This document shows, in pieces, positions 35,766 to 43,900 of a DNA stretch of 64,000 nt (position 1 is its first letter; every line of letters starts with the position of its first letter). This DNA is from Chryseobacterium indologenes. GTDB lineage: Bacteria; Bacteroidota; Bacteroidia; Flavobacteriales; Weeksellaceae. Below the pieces are notes generated by a model, which was not told where the DNA came from, searched no databases, and saw nothing but the letters and a program-made list of their open reading frames with translations. The stretch is taken from NCBI RefSeq assembly GCF_002025665.1, contig NZ_CP018786.1, positions 496,001 through 560,000 on the forward strand, read 5' to 3'. The translations under genes and the position numbers were made by a program.

Positions 35766-36704
35766 ATGGACTTAGAAAAATTTGTTCAATACGTTCACGA
35801 AGAAAATAAAGTAGAACCAAAAGATGTAATGCCGGATGATTACAGAAAACTATTGGTTCGCCAGATTTCACAGCACGCGCATTCTGAAATTGTAGGAATG
35901 CTGCCGGAAGCCAACTGGATTTCCAGAGCGCCTTCATTGAGAAGAAAAATGGCTCTTTTAGCGAAAGTTCAGGATGAGGCTGGTCACGGCCTGTATCTTT
36001 ATTCTGCCACTGAAACGTTAGGAGACGGAAGTATCAGAGCAGACAGAGATGCTACTTATGATGATATGTTGGAAGGAAAAGCAAAATATTCAAGTATTTT
36101 CAACTATCCTACCTTAAGCTGGGCTGATATCGGAGCCATCGGTTGGTTAGTAGACGGTGCTGCCATTATGAATCAGGTAATGCTGATGGGGAATTCCTAC
36201 GGTCCTTATTCAAGAGCGATGGTGAAAATCTGTAAGGAAGAATCATTCCACCAAAGACAAGGGTATGAAATTCTTATGGCATTGTGCCGTGGTACAAAAC
36301 AACAGAAAGAAATGGCCCAGGCTTCATTAAACCGTTTCTGGTGGCCAGCTCTGATGATGTTCGGGCCTAATGATGACAGTTCACCTAACTCTAAAATCTC
36401 TATGAACTACAGAGTGAAAAGAGAAAGTAATGACAGTCTTCGTCAGAGGTTTATTGATGTTACTGTTTCTCAGGCTGAATTCCTGGGATTAACCATTCCG
36501 GATAAAGATCTGAAATGGAATGAGGAAAGACAGCATTACGATTTCGGAGAGCTTCCCTGGGATGAATTCATGGAAATCTTAAAAGGAAACGGACCTTGCA
36601 ACAAAAAGCGTATCGAAACGAAGAGAAAAGCGCAAAGAGAAAACTCTTGGGTAAAAGAAGCAGCAGCGGCTTTTGCAGAGAAACAACAAAAAGAAGTAAT
36701 ATAA
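35766..36704 (+). CDS. paaA: Phenylacetyl-CoA epoxidase catalytic subunit PaaA
   Basis: Diiron oxygenase alpha subunit that forms ring-1,2-epoxyphenylacetyl-CoA. 312 residues. Ferritin-like four-helix core with metal-binding segments [19 protein letters not shown] and [13 protein letters not shown] (ExxH motifs) and [18 protein letters not shown]. The C-terminus is lysine-rich. Starts the A-B-C block; it pairs with PaaC, while PaaB bridges subunits. Confidence 0.96.
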   Translation: MDLEKFVQYVHEENKVEPKDVMPDDYRKLLVRQISQHAHSEIVGMLPEANWISRAPSLRRKMALLAKVQDEAGHGLYLYSATETLGDGSIRADRDATYDDMLEGKAKYSSIFNYPTLSWADIGAIGWLVDGAAIMNQVMLMGNSYGPYSRAMVKICKEESFHQRQGYEILMALCRGTKQQKEMAQASLNRFWWPALMMFGPNDDSSPNSKISMNYRVKRESNDSLRQRFIDVTVSQAEFLGLTIPDKDLKWNEERQHYDFGELPWDEFMEILKGNGPCNKKRIETKRKAQRENSWVKEAAAAFAEKQQKEVI

Positions 36705-36705
36705 T

Positions 36706-36806
36706 AATGTAACAATATACCAATGTAGAAATGTAACAATCATTGTCATGCTGAGCTTGTCGAAGCATCTCATTATTAAACTGGTACATTGATACATTGT
36801 TAAATT
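36706..36806. repeat. Palindromic spacer of the AATGTAACAAT family with nested GTCATGCTGAG repeat
   Basis: The left arm (36706-36740) has AATGTAACAAT twice around ACCAATGTAG; the right arm (36781-36806) carries GGTACATTGATACATTGTTA, its inexact complement. Between them lies TGTCATGCTGAGCTTGTCGA, a common Bacteroidetes repeat. No open frame. Confidence 0.7.
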
Positions 36807-36815
36807 AATTTGACT

Positions 36816-37097
36816 ATGGCAAATTTAGATATGTGGGAAGTGTTTATTCAGACTAAACCGGGATTATCTCACAAACACGTTGGAATTGTACAGGCACCAA
36901 CAGCAGAAATGGCTTTGCAGAACGCAAGAGACGTTTATACAAGAAGAAAAGAAGGAACTTCTGTTTGGGTCGTTCCAAGTAAATATATTGTGACTTCAGA
37001 AGGGATTGATAAAGAAGCATTCTTTGATCCGGCTGATGATAAACTATACCGTCATCCAACGTTCTATGAGATTCCAAACGATGTAAAAAATATGTAA
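36816..37097 (+). CDS. paaB: Phenylacetyl-CoA epoxidase subunit PaaB
   Basis: Small structural subunit of the PaaABCE complex, 93 residues from the ATG at 36816 (a TTG two codons earlier is unlikely). Typical opening WEVFIQTKPGLSHKHVGIVQ, then AENALQNARDVYTRR-type helix and VWVVPSKYI, ending with the DPADDKLYRHPTFY segment. Confidence 0.95.
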   Translation: MANLDMWEVFIQTKPGLSHKHVGIVQAPTAEMALQNARDVYTRRKEGTSVWVVPSKYIVTSEGIDKEAFFDPADDKLYRHPTFYEIPNDVKNM

Positions 37098-37100
37098 AAT

Positions 37101-37161
37101 AGCTAATGGCTATTAGCTGCTTGCAATTTGCCAAAAGCTATATGCCAAAAGCCAAAAGCTA
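37101..37161. repeat. Palindromic spacer with GCCAAAAGC units
   Basis: AGCTAAT-GGCT-ATTAGCT hairpin at 37101-37118, followed by three GCCAAAAGC units. Related in style to the spacer at 42514-42597 (AAGC/TAGC-rich). Confidence 0.6.
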
Positions 37162-37166
37162 AAATA

Positions 37167-37916
37167 ATGAACCCATTATATAATTATTTATTAAAACTAG
37201 CAGACGACAGTTTCATTATGGGGCAGCGTTTGTCTGCGTGGTGCGGTGAAGGTCCTTACTTAGAGGAAGATATTGCATTGACTAATATTGCGTTGGATGA
37301 ACTAGGTCAGGCGAATAACTTTTACGTTTACGCTTCAAGAGTGATAGACAACGGAAAAAATGAAGATGATATCGCATTTTTAAGATACGAGCACGAATAC
37401 GTCAACGCCCATTGGGTAGAACTTCCTAATGAAGATTATGCACAGACTATTCTGAAAGTATATGTATTGTCTGTGTATCAGAAACTGATGTATGAGGCTT
37501 TATCAAATTCTTCTAATGAAGAATTGGCTGCCATTGCTCAAAAATCATTGAAAGAAGTAAGATATCACTATACCCACGCTGCATCATGGATGAAAATCTT
37601 TGCTCAGGGAACAGAAGAAAGCCGTGGACGTTTGGTAAAAGCGATTGAAAATATCTGGGAATACACGAAAGGTCTTTTTGCTAAAACAGAAGGTGAAGAT
37701 GATCTTGTTGCTTTAAATATTGCTCCCAATTCAGATGCGCTTTACGAAGAATTCCTTGCAATTACCAAGAAAGATTTTGCAGATTTTGGTTTAGAATATC
37801 CTGAAAATGCTTTTATGCAGCCCAAATCAAGAACAGGATATCATACAGAATATTTCGGATTTATTCTTTGTGAGCTTCAGTATATGCAGAGAGCGTATCC
37901 TGGATGTACGTGGTAA
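37167..37916 (+). CDS. paaC: Phenylacetyl-CoA epoxidase subunit PaaC
   Basis: Beta subunit that pairs with PaaA; ferritin-like but non-catalytic. 249 residues from the ATG at 37167; upstream in-frame codons come from the repeat spacer. Landmarks are LADDSFIMGQRLSAWCGEGP, EDIALTNIALDELGQA and the final CELQYMQRAYPGCTW. The alpha/beta hydrolase gene follows 6 bp later. Confidence 0.95.
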   Translation: MNPLYNYLLKLADDSFIMGQRLSAWCGEGPYLEEDIALTNIALDELGQANNFYVYASRVIDNGKNEDDIAFLRYEHEYVNAHWVELPNEDYAQTILKVYVLSVYQKLMYEALSNSSNEELAAIAQKSLKEVRYHYTHAASWMKIFAQGTEESRGRLVKAIENIWEYTKGLFAKTEGEDDLVALNIAPNSDALYEEFLAITKKDFADFGLEYPENAFMQPKSRTGYHTEYFGFILCELQYMQRAYPGCTW

Positions 37917-37922
37917 TAAATT

Positions 37923-38732
37923 ATGAAGAAGTTGCTTCTTGGGATATTGGCTTTTTTTCTTGCAGCATATGTGATACTATGTGTTGGAATCTATTTCTAT
38001 CAGGAGAAAATTATTTTTTATCCTGAAAAATTACCGGAAAATTACAAGTTTACATTTAAAGGTAATTTTGAAGAAGTACCCATCAAAATGCAGGATGGAA
38101 AGCATTTGAGTTCTGTTTTATTCAAAGCTCAAAATCCAAAAGGAGTCATCTTTTATCTTCACGGAAACGGAGGATCAATAAAAGGCTGGGGAGAAGTAGC
38201 TCAGTTCTATCGAAGTATGAATTATGATACTTTCATACTTGATTACCGTGGTTACGGAAAAAGTGAAGATAAAATTAATAGTAAAAATCAGATCTTTTCG
38301 GATGTTGAGAATGCTTACAAAGAGCTTTTGAAAAGATATCCGGAAAACAGAATTATTATTTTAGGATATTCTGTAGGTACAGGATTAGCCGCAAACTTAG
38401 CATCCATGCATAAGGCAGGATTATTGATTTTACAGGCACCTTATTACAGTATAGAAGATGAAATGAGTCAGAAATTCTCATTCCTTCCGAAGTTTTTACT
38501 GAAATATAATTTTGAGACTGGTGAATATTTAAAAACCGTTCAATCGCCAGTCGTTATTTTTCATGGGGATAAAGATGAGGTTATTAACTATAAAGCCTCT
38601 TTAAAGCTTAAAAATAACTTTAAAAAAGGTGATCGTCTGATTATATTAAAAGATCAGTATCACAACGGAATAACAGATAATTTGGATTATCAGAATGCAA
38701 TGAAAACCATTCTTGATTCTGATAAAAAATAA
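37923..38732 (+). CDS. Alpha/beta hydrolase, membrane-anchored, inside the paa cluster
   Basis: 269 residues. An N-terminal TM helix (LLLGILAFFLAAYVILCVGI) is followed by a serine-hydrolase domain of the ABHD13/Bem46 type: oxyanion HGNGG, nucleophile GYSVGTG, acid in HGDKDEV, and histidine in QYHNG. It sits between paaC and paaD with 6 bp and 3 bp spacers, so it is part of the operon, but it is not a standard paa gene. A thioesterase or esterase acting on pathway side products is possible. Substrate unknown. Confidence 0.85.
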   Translation: MKKLLLGILAFFLAAYVILCVGIYFYQEKIIFYPEKLPENYKFTFKGNFEEVPIKMQDGKHLSSVLFKAQNPKGVIFYLHGNGGSIKGWGEVAQFYRSMNYDTFILDYRGYGKSEDKINSKNQIFSDVENAYKELLKRYPENRIIILGYSVGTGLAANLASMHKAGLLILQAPYYSIEDEMSQKFSFLPKFLLKYNFETGEYLKTVQSPVVIFHGDKDEVINYKASLKLKNNFKKGDRLIILKDQYHNGITDNLDYQNAMKTILDSDKK

Positions 38733-38735
38733 AGT

Positions 38736-39200
38736 ATGAATCAGCTTTTAGATTTATTAAAAACAATTCCCGATCCGGAAATTCCGGTCATTGATATTGT
38801 GGAATTAGGAATCGTAAGAGATGCACAGATTACAGGAGAAAATACCTGCGAAGTGATCATTACACCTACTTATTCTGCCTGTCCTGCTATGTTTACCATT
38901 GAGGAGGACATTATCAAAATGATGAAAGAAAACGGATGGGATGCGAAAGTAGTAACCAAGATGTTTCCTATCTGGACAACAGACTGGATTACTGATGAAG
39001 CGAGAGAAAAACTCCGTATTTACGGGATTACACCTCCGGAAAAAGGAGCAGACGAACATCACATCGGGAAACCGAAAAAATGCCCGCGTTGCGATTCCGA
39101 GCATACCAAGCAGATCAGCAGATTTGGGTCTACTTTGTGTAAGGCATCTTATCAGTGTTTAGACTGCCTGGAGCCATTTGATTATTTTAAATGCCATTGA
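38736..39200 (+). CDS. paaD: PaaD, MIP18-family protein for epoxidase maturation
   Basis: 154 residues. The N-terminal DUF59/MIP18 domain (IPDPEIPVIDIVELGIV; TPTYSACPAM with the conserved Cys) and C-terminal zinc-ribbon with CPRC and CLDC are the PaaD layout. It is thought to help metal-centre assembly of the PaaABCE complex. Confidence 0.93.
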   Translation: MNQLLDLLKTIPDPEIPVIDIVELGIVRDAQITGENTCEVIITPTYSACPAMFTIEEDIIKMMKENGWDAKVVTKMFPIWTTDWITDEAREKLRIYGITPPEKGADEHHIGKPKKCPRCDSEHTKQISRFGSTLCKASYQCLDCLEPFDYFKCH

Positions 39201-39342
39201 TGAGTTATTCATCAATCTACAACAAATTTTACGGCTATGCAAAGCATAACGAAGGAATTGTTAGAATGTTAAATTATTAGACGGTTACATTAATTTATAT
39301 TGTTAAATTAGTGCGTTGTTAAATAATAAATTAATAAAAACT

Positions 39343-40143
39343 ATGTATACACAACTTGATATTGAAACGCATTTTGACGGAAAGCTGAAAATCGCATATC
39401 TTAATCAACCGGAAACGATGAACGCCCTTACTAAGCCGGCTTTATCAGATCTTAGAGACTTTGTTAAAGAGTGCAGCGAAGACGAAACGGTAAGATGTGT
39501 TGCCATTTCCGGAAGAGGAAGAGCATTCTGCTCAGGTCAGAATCTGGATGAAGCTTTTGTAGTAGGTAAAGAACACCATGATCATGACATCATCAGAAAA
39601 ATTGTGGTAGACTATTACAATCCATTAGTAATGGAAGTTACCCGTTGCAAAAAACCGGTTATTGCTTTAGTAAACGGTCCTGCAGTAGGAGCTGGAGCAA
39701 TGTTGGCTTTAATCTCTGACTTCGTTTTAGCGAATGAGAAAGCATATTTTGCTCAGGCATTTTCAAATATCGGTTTAATTCCTGATACAGGAGGAACTTA
39801 CTTCTTACCGAAACTTTTAGGTAGACAATTAGCCAATTATTTAGCATTTACAGGTAAAAAATTATCTGCAGAAGAGTCTAAAGCGCATGGTCTTGTAGCA
39901 GAAGTGTTCACTGAAGAAGAATTCGTTCCAAAATCTATGGAAATTCTTGAAAGAATGGCGAACATGCCAACAGCTGCCATTAAGCTTACAAAAAAAGCGT
40001 TTGCCAATTCTTATACCAACACATTGAAAGAGCAGCTTGAACTGGAAGGAGATCTTCAGCAGGAAGCAGCAGGCACAGAAGACTTCATTGAAGGAGTAAA
40101 TGCCTTTTTACAGAAAAGAAAACCTAATTATAAAGGAAGATAA
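39343..40143 (+). CDS. paaG: 2-(1,2-epoxy-1,2-dihydrophenyl)acetyl-CoA isomerase PaaG
   Basis: Crotonase-fold enzyme that converts the ring epoxide to oxepin-CoA. 266 residues from the ATG at 39343 (a longer frame needs TTG). FCSGQNL and GPAVGAGAMLALISD form the CoA and oxyanion region. Both glutamates of enoyl-CoA hydratases are replaced (GAMLA for GCELA; AFSNIG for xPEILLG), and the isomerase-type aspartate is present in GLIPDTGGTYFLP. This favours PaaG over PaaF. No second crotonase gene lies in the cluster. Confidence 0.9.
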   Translation: MYTQLDIETHFDGKLKIAYLNQPETMNALTKPALSDLRDFVKECSEDETVRCVAISGRGRAFCSGQNLDEAFVVGKEHHDHDIIRKIVVDYYNPLVMEVTRCKKPVIALVNGPAVGAGAMLALISDFVLANEKAYFAQAFSNIGLIPDTGGTYFLPKLLGRQLANYLAFTGKKLSAEESKAHGLVAEVFTEEEFVPKSMEILERMANMPTAAIKLTKKAFANSYTNTLKEQLELEGDLQQEAAGTEDFIEGVNAFLQKRKPNYKGR

Positions 40144-40147
40144 TTAA

Positions 40148-40539
40148 TTTGAAAATGAGTTAATTTGAGAATTTGAAAATGAGAAATGGCAAAGAAAATA
40201 TTATTGTAAATAAGACTTTTGATTTTGCACTCAATATTATTGAATTTTCAGAAGATTTATATGAGGATAAAAAATTTCCTTTGGCAAATCAAATTTTTAA
40301 ATCAGGAACTTCGATTGGAGCCAATGTTAGAGAGGCTCAAAAGCAGTATTCATAAATTGAAAATTGCAGCTAAAGAAGCTGATGAGATAGAATATTGGCT
40401 TTTGCTGTGCTTAAAGTCTCCATATTTGAAATCTCCGAACGAGAGGTTAATATCTGATTTAAAAGAAATCCTATTAATTCTGTCTAAAATTATTTCAAGC
40501 TCAAAATTAAAATAATTTTCAAATTAACTCATTTTCAAA
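40148..40539 (+). mobile_element. Inverted-repeat element carrying a four-helix-bundle gene
   Basis: A 25-bp repeat at 40148-40172 recurs in inverted orientation at 40515-40539 with 24 of 25 matches (core TTTGAAAATGAGTTAATTTG). The arms enclose only the four-helix-bundle pseudogene. The same arm sequence, without an enclosed gene, makes up the spacers at 35661, 41690 and 43806. Mobility is inferred; no transposase is encoded. Confidence 0.6.
40179..40515 (+). pseudogene. Four-helix-bundle (23S rRNA intervening-sequence type) protein, frameshifted
   Basis: The first frame encodes KTFDFALNIIEFSEDLYEDK then QIFKSGTSIGANVREAQ and stops soon after. The second frame resumes at SIHKLKIAAKEADEIEYWLL and runs to the end. 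Together they match the S23/IVP four-helix-bundle family. The break is at 40341-40347, where only 7 nt separate EAQ from IHK; the family normally has about eight residues there, so a deletion of about 17 nt is the likely lesion. Family members occur in 23S rRNA insertions and as Avd-type partners of diversity-generating retroelements. Confidence 0.8.
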
Positions 40540-40555
40540 TTTTCAAATTTAAAAT

Positions 40556-41689
40556 ATGAATGTAGGAATTATCGGTGCCGGAACCATGGGAATCGGCATT
40601 GCACAAGTAGCCGCAACGAACGGATGCAAAGTATGGGTGTACGACGCCAACGCAAAACAAGTAGAAACGGCAACGGTAGGTTTGGAAAAAACCTTGACCA
40701 GATTGGTTGATAAACAGAAAATTTCGGCAGAGAAAATGACTGAAATTTTAGCTAATATTTCCATTGCTACGGAATTGAAAGATTTCAAAGATTGTGAGCT
40801 GATTATAGAAGCCATTATCGAAAACAAAGAGATCAAAACCAAAGTGTTTACAGAACTTGAAAACTATGTTTCTGAAAGTTGTGTTCTCAGTTCCAATACC
40901 TCATCTATCTCTATCACCTCTCTTGGTGCAGAACTAAAGAAACCGGAGCGTTTCATCGGAATTCACTTTTTCAATCCGGCTCCGTTGATGCCTTTAGTGG
41001 AAGTTATTCCATCCTTATTAACAGAAAAAACGTTAGCAGAAAAAATCTACAACCTCATGAAAGAATGGGGAAAGACTCCTGTTATTGCCAAAGATATTCC
41101 AGGATTCATAGTCAACAGAATCGCCAGACCTTATTATGGAGAAGGCTTGAGAATTGTTGAAGAAAACATCGCCACACCTGAACAGGTAGATGATGCTATG
41201 AAAACATTGGGGAACTTCAAAATGGGACCTTTCGAATTGATGGATCTTATTGGAGTGGATGTCAACTTTGCAGTAACAACTACTGTTTACAAAGATTATT
41301 TCTACGATCCCAAATACAAACCTTCTTTATTACAACAAAGAATGTCTGAAGCCAAACTTCACGGTAGAAAAACAGGGAAAGGGTTCTACGATTACAGCGA
41401 AGGAGCAGAAAAAACTGTAGCTCAGAAAGACGATGCTTTATATCAGCAAATCTTTTTAAGAATCATTTCAATGCTGATCAATGAAGCTGTTGAAGCCAAA
41501 AGATTAGGAGTTGCCAATGACGAAGATATCGAACTGGCAATGCAGAAAGGTGTCAACTATCCAAAAGGATTATTAAGCTGGGGCAAAGAAATCGGGTATG
41601 CAAAAATCTCCGAAACCCTTCAGAATCTTTACGAAGAATATCAGGAAGAAAGATACAGACAAAGTCCTTTGCTAAGGAAAATAAATTAA
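40556..41689 (+). CDS. paaH: 3-hydroxyacyl-CoA dehydrogenase PaaH
   Basis: Oxidises 3-hydroxyadipyl-CoA to 3-oxoadipyl-CoA with NAD. 377 residues: Rossmann GxGxxG in IIGAGTMGIGIAQ, catalytic HFFNPAPLMPLVEV, GFIVNRIARPYYGE, and the C-terminal 3HCDH domain (GPFELMDLIGVDVN). Shorter than the E. coli enzyme (about 475 residues), having a single full C-terminal domain and a partial second. Confidence 0.93.
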   Translation: MNVGIIGAGTMGIGIAQVAATNGCKVWVYDANAKQVETATVGLEKTLTRLVDKQKISAEKMTEILANISIATELKDFKDCELIIEAIIENKEIKTKVFTELENYVSESCVLSSNTSSISITSLGAELKKPERFIGIHFFNPAPLMPLVEVIPSLLTEKTLAEKIYNLMKEWGKTPVIAKDIPGFIVNRIARPYYGEGLRIVEENIATPEQVDDAMKTLGNFKMGPFELMDLIGVDVNFAVTTTVYKDYFYDPKYKPSLLQQRMSEAKLHGRKTGKGFYDYSEGAEKTVAQKDDALYQQIFLRIISMLINEAVEAKRLGVANDEDIELAMQKGVNYPKGLLSWGKEIGYAKISETLQNLYEEYQEERYRQSPLLRKIN

Positions 41690-41775
41690 ATAATTTGAAA
41701 ATGTGCCAATTTGAAAATTGATTATAAAGGGTTTTCATTTTCAAATTCTCAAATTTATTTAATTTTCAAATTAAT
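41690..41775. repeat. Palindromic spacer, AATTTGAAAATG family, copy 3
   Basis: The left arm TAATTTGAAAATGTG and CCAATTTGAAAATTG pairs with the right arm CATTTTCAAATTCTC and AATTTTCAAATTA. No gene enclosed. Between paaH and the 102-residue gene. Confidence 0.72.
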
Positions 41776-41778
41776 ATT

Positions 41779-42087
41779 ATGGATATAGAAGAATTCAGAG
41801 CTGAGCTGGAAACCAGACTTTTAATTGAGAAACAGTATCTAACTCAGGAAGCTTCCTCCGTTGATGAGCAGGAAAGACTTGAGCTTTTAGGAAAGTTTAA
41901 TGAGAAATATAAAGAGCTGATCAAAAGATTAGCCAGCGAAAATGGAATTGATTTAAACGAATCCTATCCTTCTGAAAATTCATCAGACCAAGAGAGTCTT
42001 TCATATGGGCAGATTATTCTGGGTAAAACCATGAGTGTTTACGACAGATTATCAGATGAACTGTATGAAGAAATAATAAACATATAA
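41779..42087 (+). CDS. Hypothetical 102-residue protein in paa cluster
   Basis: Acidic, helical, soluble: a charged helix (EEFRAELETRLLIEKQYLTQ), then a KYKELIKRLASENGI helix, a serine/glutamate-rich loop and a last helix (YGQIILGKTMSVYDRLSDEL). No recognised domain. It is 10 bp ahead of paaI and in the operon, so it is expressed with the pathway. Function unknown. Confidence 0.75.
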   Translation: MDIEEFRAELETRLLIEKQYLTQEASSVDEQERLELLGKFNEKYKELIKRLASENGIDLNESYPSENSSDQESLSYGQIILGKTMSVYDRLSDELYEEIINI

Positions 42088-42096
42088 TTAACAGAA

Positions 42097-42510
42097 ATGA
42101 ATCCAAGACAAGTAGCAGATTATATGTTCAATCAGGATTATTTTTCCCAGTGGATGAATATTAAGATGATTGAAGTAAAAGAAAATTACTGTTTAATAGA
42201 AATGCCAATCAAGAAGGATATGCTGAACGGGCTTAAAACAGTTCATGGCGGAGTTACCTTTGCTTTTGCAGACTCTGCGCTGGCATTTTCTTCCAACAAT
42301 ACCGGAGATGCTGCCGTAGCATTGAACTGTATCATCAATTTTACTAAAGCAGGAAAGGAAGGCGATGTTTTCAGAGCAGAAAGTGTTTTGGTAAATGATA
42401 CAAGAAAAACAGCTGTTTATGACATTCAGATTACCAATCAAAATAAAGAACTGATTGCAAAATTTGTAGGAACAGTTTACAAAATCGGAAAAAAAGTAAC
42501 AGAATTATAA
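42097..42510 (+). CDS. paaI: Hydroxyphenylacetyl-CoA thioesterase PaaI
   Basis: Hotdog-fold thioesterase, 137 residues, with TVHGGVTFAFADSALAFSSN (HGG and the aspartate) typical of PaaI. It frees CoA from dead-end hydroxylated intermediates. Confidence 0.92.
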   Translation: MNPRQVADYMFNQDYFSQWMNIKMIEVKENYCLIEMPIKKDMLNGLKTVHGGVTFAFADSALAFSSNNTGDAAVALNCIINFTKAGKEGDVFRAESVLVNDTRKTAVYDIQITNQNKELIAKFVGTVYKIGKKVTEL

Positions 42511-42513
42511 TAA

Positions 42514-42597
42514 GCAGTAAGCTTGAAGCAATAGGCATTAAGCTTTTTTGAAGCTGATAGAGCCTACTGCATATAGCTTATAGCCTAAAGCAAATAA
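42514..42597. repeat. Palindromic spacer of the AAGC/TAGGC family
   Basis: The left arm (GCAGTAAGCTTGAAGCAATA, then GGCATTAAGCTTTT) and right arm (AGCCTACTGCATATAGCTTA) are imperfect complements. No gene. A different sequence family from the AATTTGAAAATG spacers. Confidence 0.62.
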
Positions 42598-42599
42598 AA

Positions 42600-43805
42600 A
42601 TGAACAACGTATACATCATAGACTATGTCAGAACTCCCATTTCAAAATTACAGGGAGGATTATCAGAAGTAAGAGCAGATGATTTAGCCGCTATTGTAAT
42701 TAAAGAAGTAGTAGCAAGAAACCCTGAAGTTCCGGTAGAGGAAATTGAAGATGTTATTTTCGGATGTGCTAACCAGGCGGGAGAAGATAACAGAAACGTT
42801 GCAAGAATGGGACTTTTACTGGCAGGTCTTCCTTACAAAATTGGTGGAGAGACTGTCAACAGACTATGTGCTTCAGGAATGTCTGCAGTAGCGAATGCAT
42901 TCCGTTCCATTGCAGCGGGAGAAGGAGAAATCTATATTGCAGGAGGAGTAGAGCATATGACGCGTTCTCCTTATGTAATGTCAAAACCCAGTGCAGCTTT
43001 CGGTAGAGACAGCCAGATGTTTGATACGACTTTCGGATGGCGTTTCATCAACCCAAAAATGAAAGAATTATATGGAGTTGACGGAATGGGTGAAACTGCT
43101 GAAAACTTAGCAGATATCCACCAGATCAACAGAGAAGATCAGGATAAATTTGCCCTTTGGTCTCAGCAGAAAGCTACAAAAGCACAGGAAAGCGGAAGAC
43201 TGGCAGAAGAAATTGTAAAAGTTGAAATTCCTCAGAGAAAAGGAGAACCTGTCGTTTTTGAAAAAGATGAATTCATTAAACCAACTTCTTCTATGGAAGG
43301 TCTTGCAAAACTTCGTCCGGCTTTCAGAAAAGAAGGAACGGTAACTGCCGGAAATGCTTCAGGAATGAATGACGGAGCAGCTGCTTTGATTTTAGCAAGC
43401 GAAGAAGCGGTGAAAAAATATGGGTTGAAACCAAAAGCAAAAATTCTGGGATCTTCCGTAGCAGGTGTTGAGCCAAGAATCATGGGAATCGGACCTGTAG
43501 AAGCTACCCAAAAACTATTGAAAAGATTAAACCTTTCTCTGGAAGATATGGATATCATCGAATTAAACGAAGCATTTGCAGCACAGGCACTTGCTGTGAC
43601 AAGAAGTTTAGGATTAAAAGATGATGACTCAAGAATAAATCCGAACGGAGGTGCTATTGCCATTGGCCACCCACTGGGAGTTTCCGGAGCAAGAATCGTA
43701 GGTTCTGCAGCCATGGAACTTCAGAAGCAGGATAAAAAATATGCATTGTGTACCCTTTGTATCGGTGTCGGACAGGGATATGCAATGGTTATCGAAAAAG
43801 TATAA
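42600..43805 (+). CDS. paaJ: 3-oxoadipyl-CoA/acetyl-CoA thiolase PaaJ
   Basis: Thiolysis of 3-oxoadipyl-CoA to acetyl-CoA and succinyl-CoA. 401 residues; nucleophilic cysteine in NRLCASGMSAVAN, histidine in NGGAIAIGHPLGVSGAR, and second cysteine in LCTLCIGVGQG. Other thiolases share these motifs; context gives the assignment. Confidence 0.92.
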   Translation: MNNVYIIDYVRTPISKLQGGLSEVRADDLAAIVIKEVVARNPEVPVEEIEDVIFGCANQAGEDNRNVARMGLLLAGLPYKIGGETVNRLCASGMSAVANAFRSIAAGEGEIYIAGGVEHMTRSPYVMSKPSAAFGRDSQMFDTTFGWRFINPKMKELYGVDGMGETAENLADIHQINREDQDKFALWSQQKATKAQESGRLAEEIVKVEIPQRKGEPVVFEKDEFIKPTSSMEGLAKLRPAFRKEGTVTAGNASGMNDGAAALILASEEAVKKYGLKPKAKILGSSVAGVEPRIMGIGPVEATQKLLKRLNLSLEDMDIIELNEAFAAQALAVTRSLGLKDDDSRINPNGGAIAIGHPLGVSGARIVGSAAMELQKQDKKYALCTLCIGVGQGYAMVIEKV

Positions 43806-43897
43806 TTAATTTGAAAGTGAGATAATTTGAGAATTTGAAAATGTTTGAGGACATTATTAATTTTCAAATTAACTCATTCTCAGATTTTCAAATTAAA
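43806..43897. repeat. Palindromic spacer, AATTTGAAAATG family, copy 4
   Basis: The left arm TAATTTGAAAGTGAGATAAT (43806 onward) and right arm TTTTCAAATTAACTCATTCT are near complements with a short GAGGACATT loop. Its GAGTTAATTTGAAAA block equals that of the four-helix-bundle element arms. Confidence 0.74.
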
Positions 43898-43900
43898 ATT

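Noticed and set aside
40179..40515. Programmed frameshift joining the two four-helix-bundle frames
   Set aside because: About eight conserved linker residues are missing at the break and there is no slippery site with stimulator, so a deletion is simpler.
35661..43897. CRISPR-like array in the paa spacers
   Set aside because: Repeats are inverted pairs separated by whole genes, not regularly spaced direct repeats with unique spacers, and no cas genes are present.
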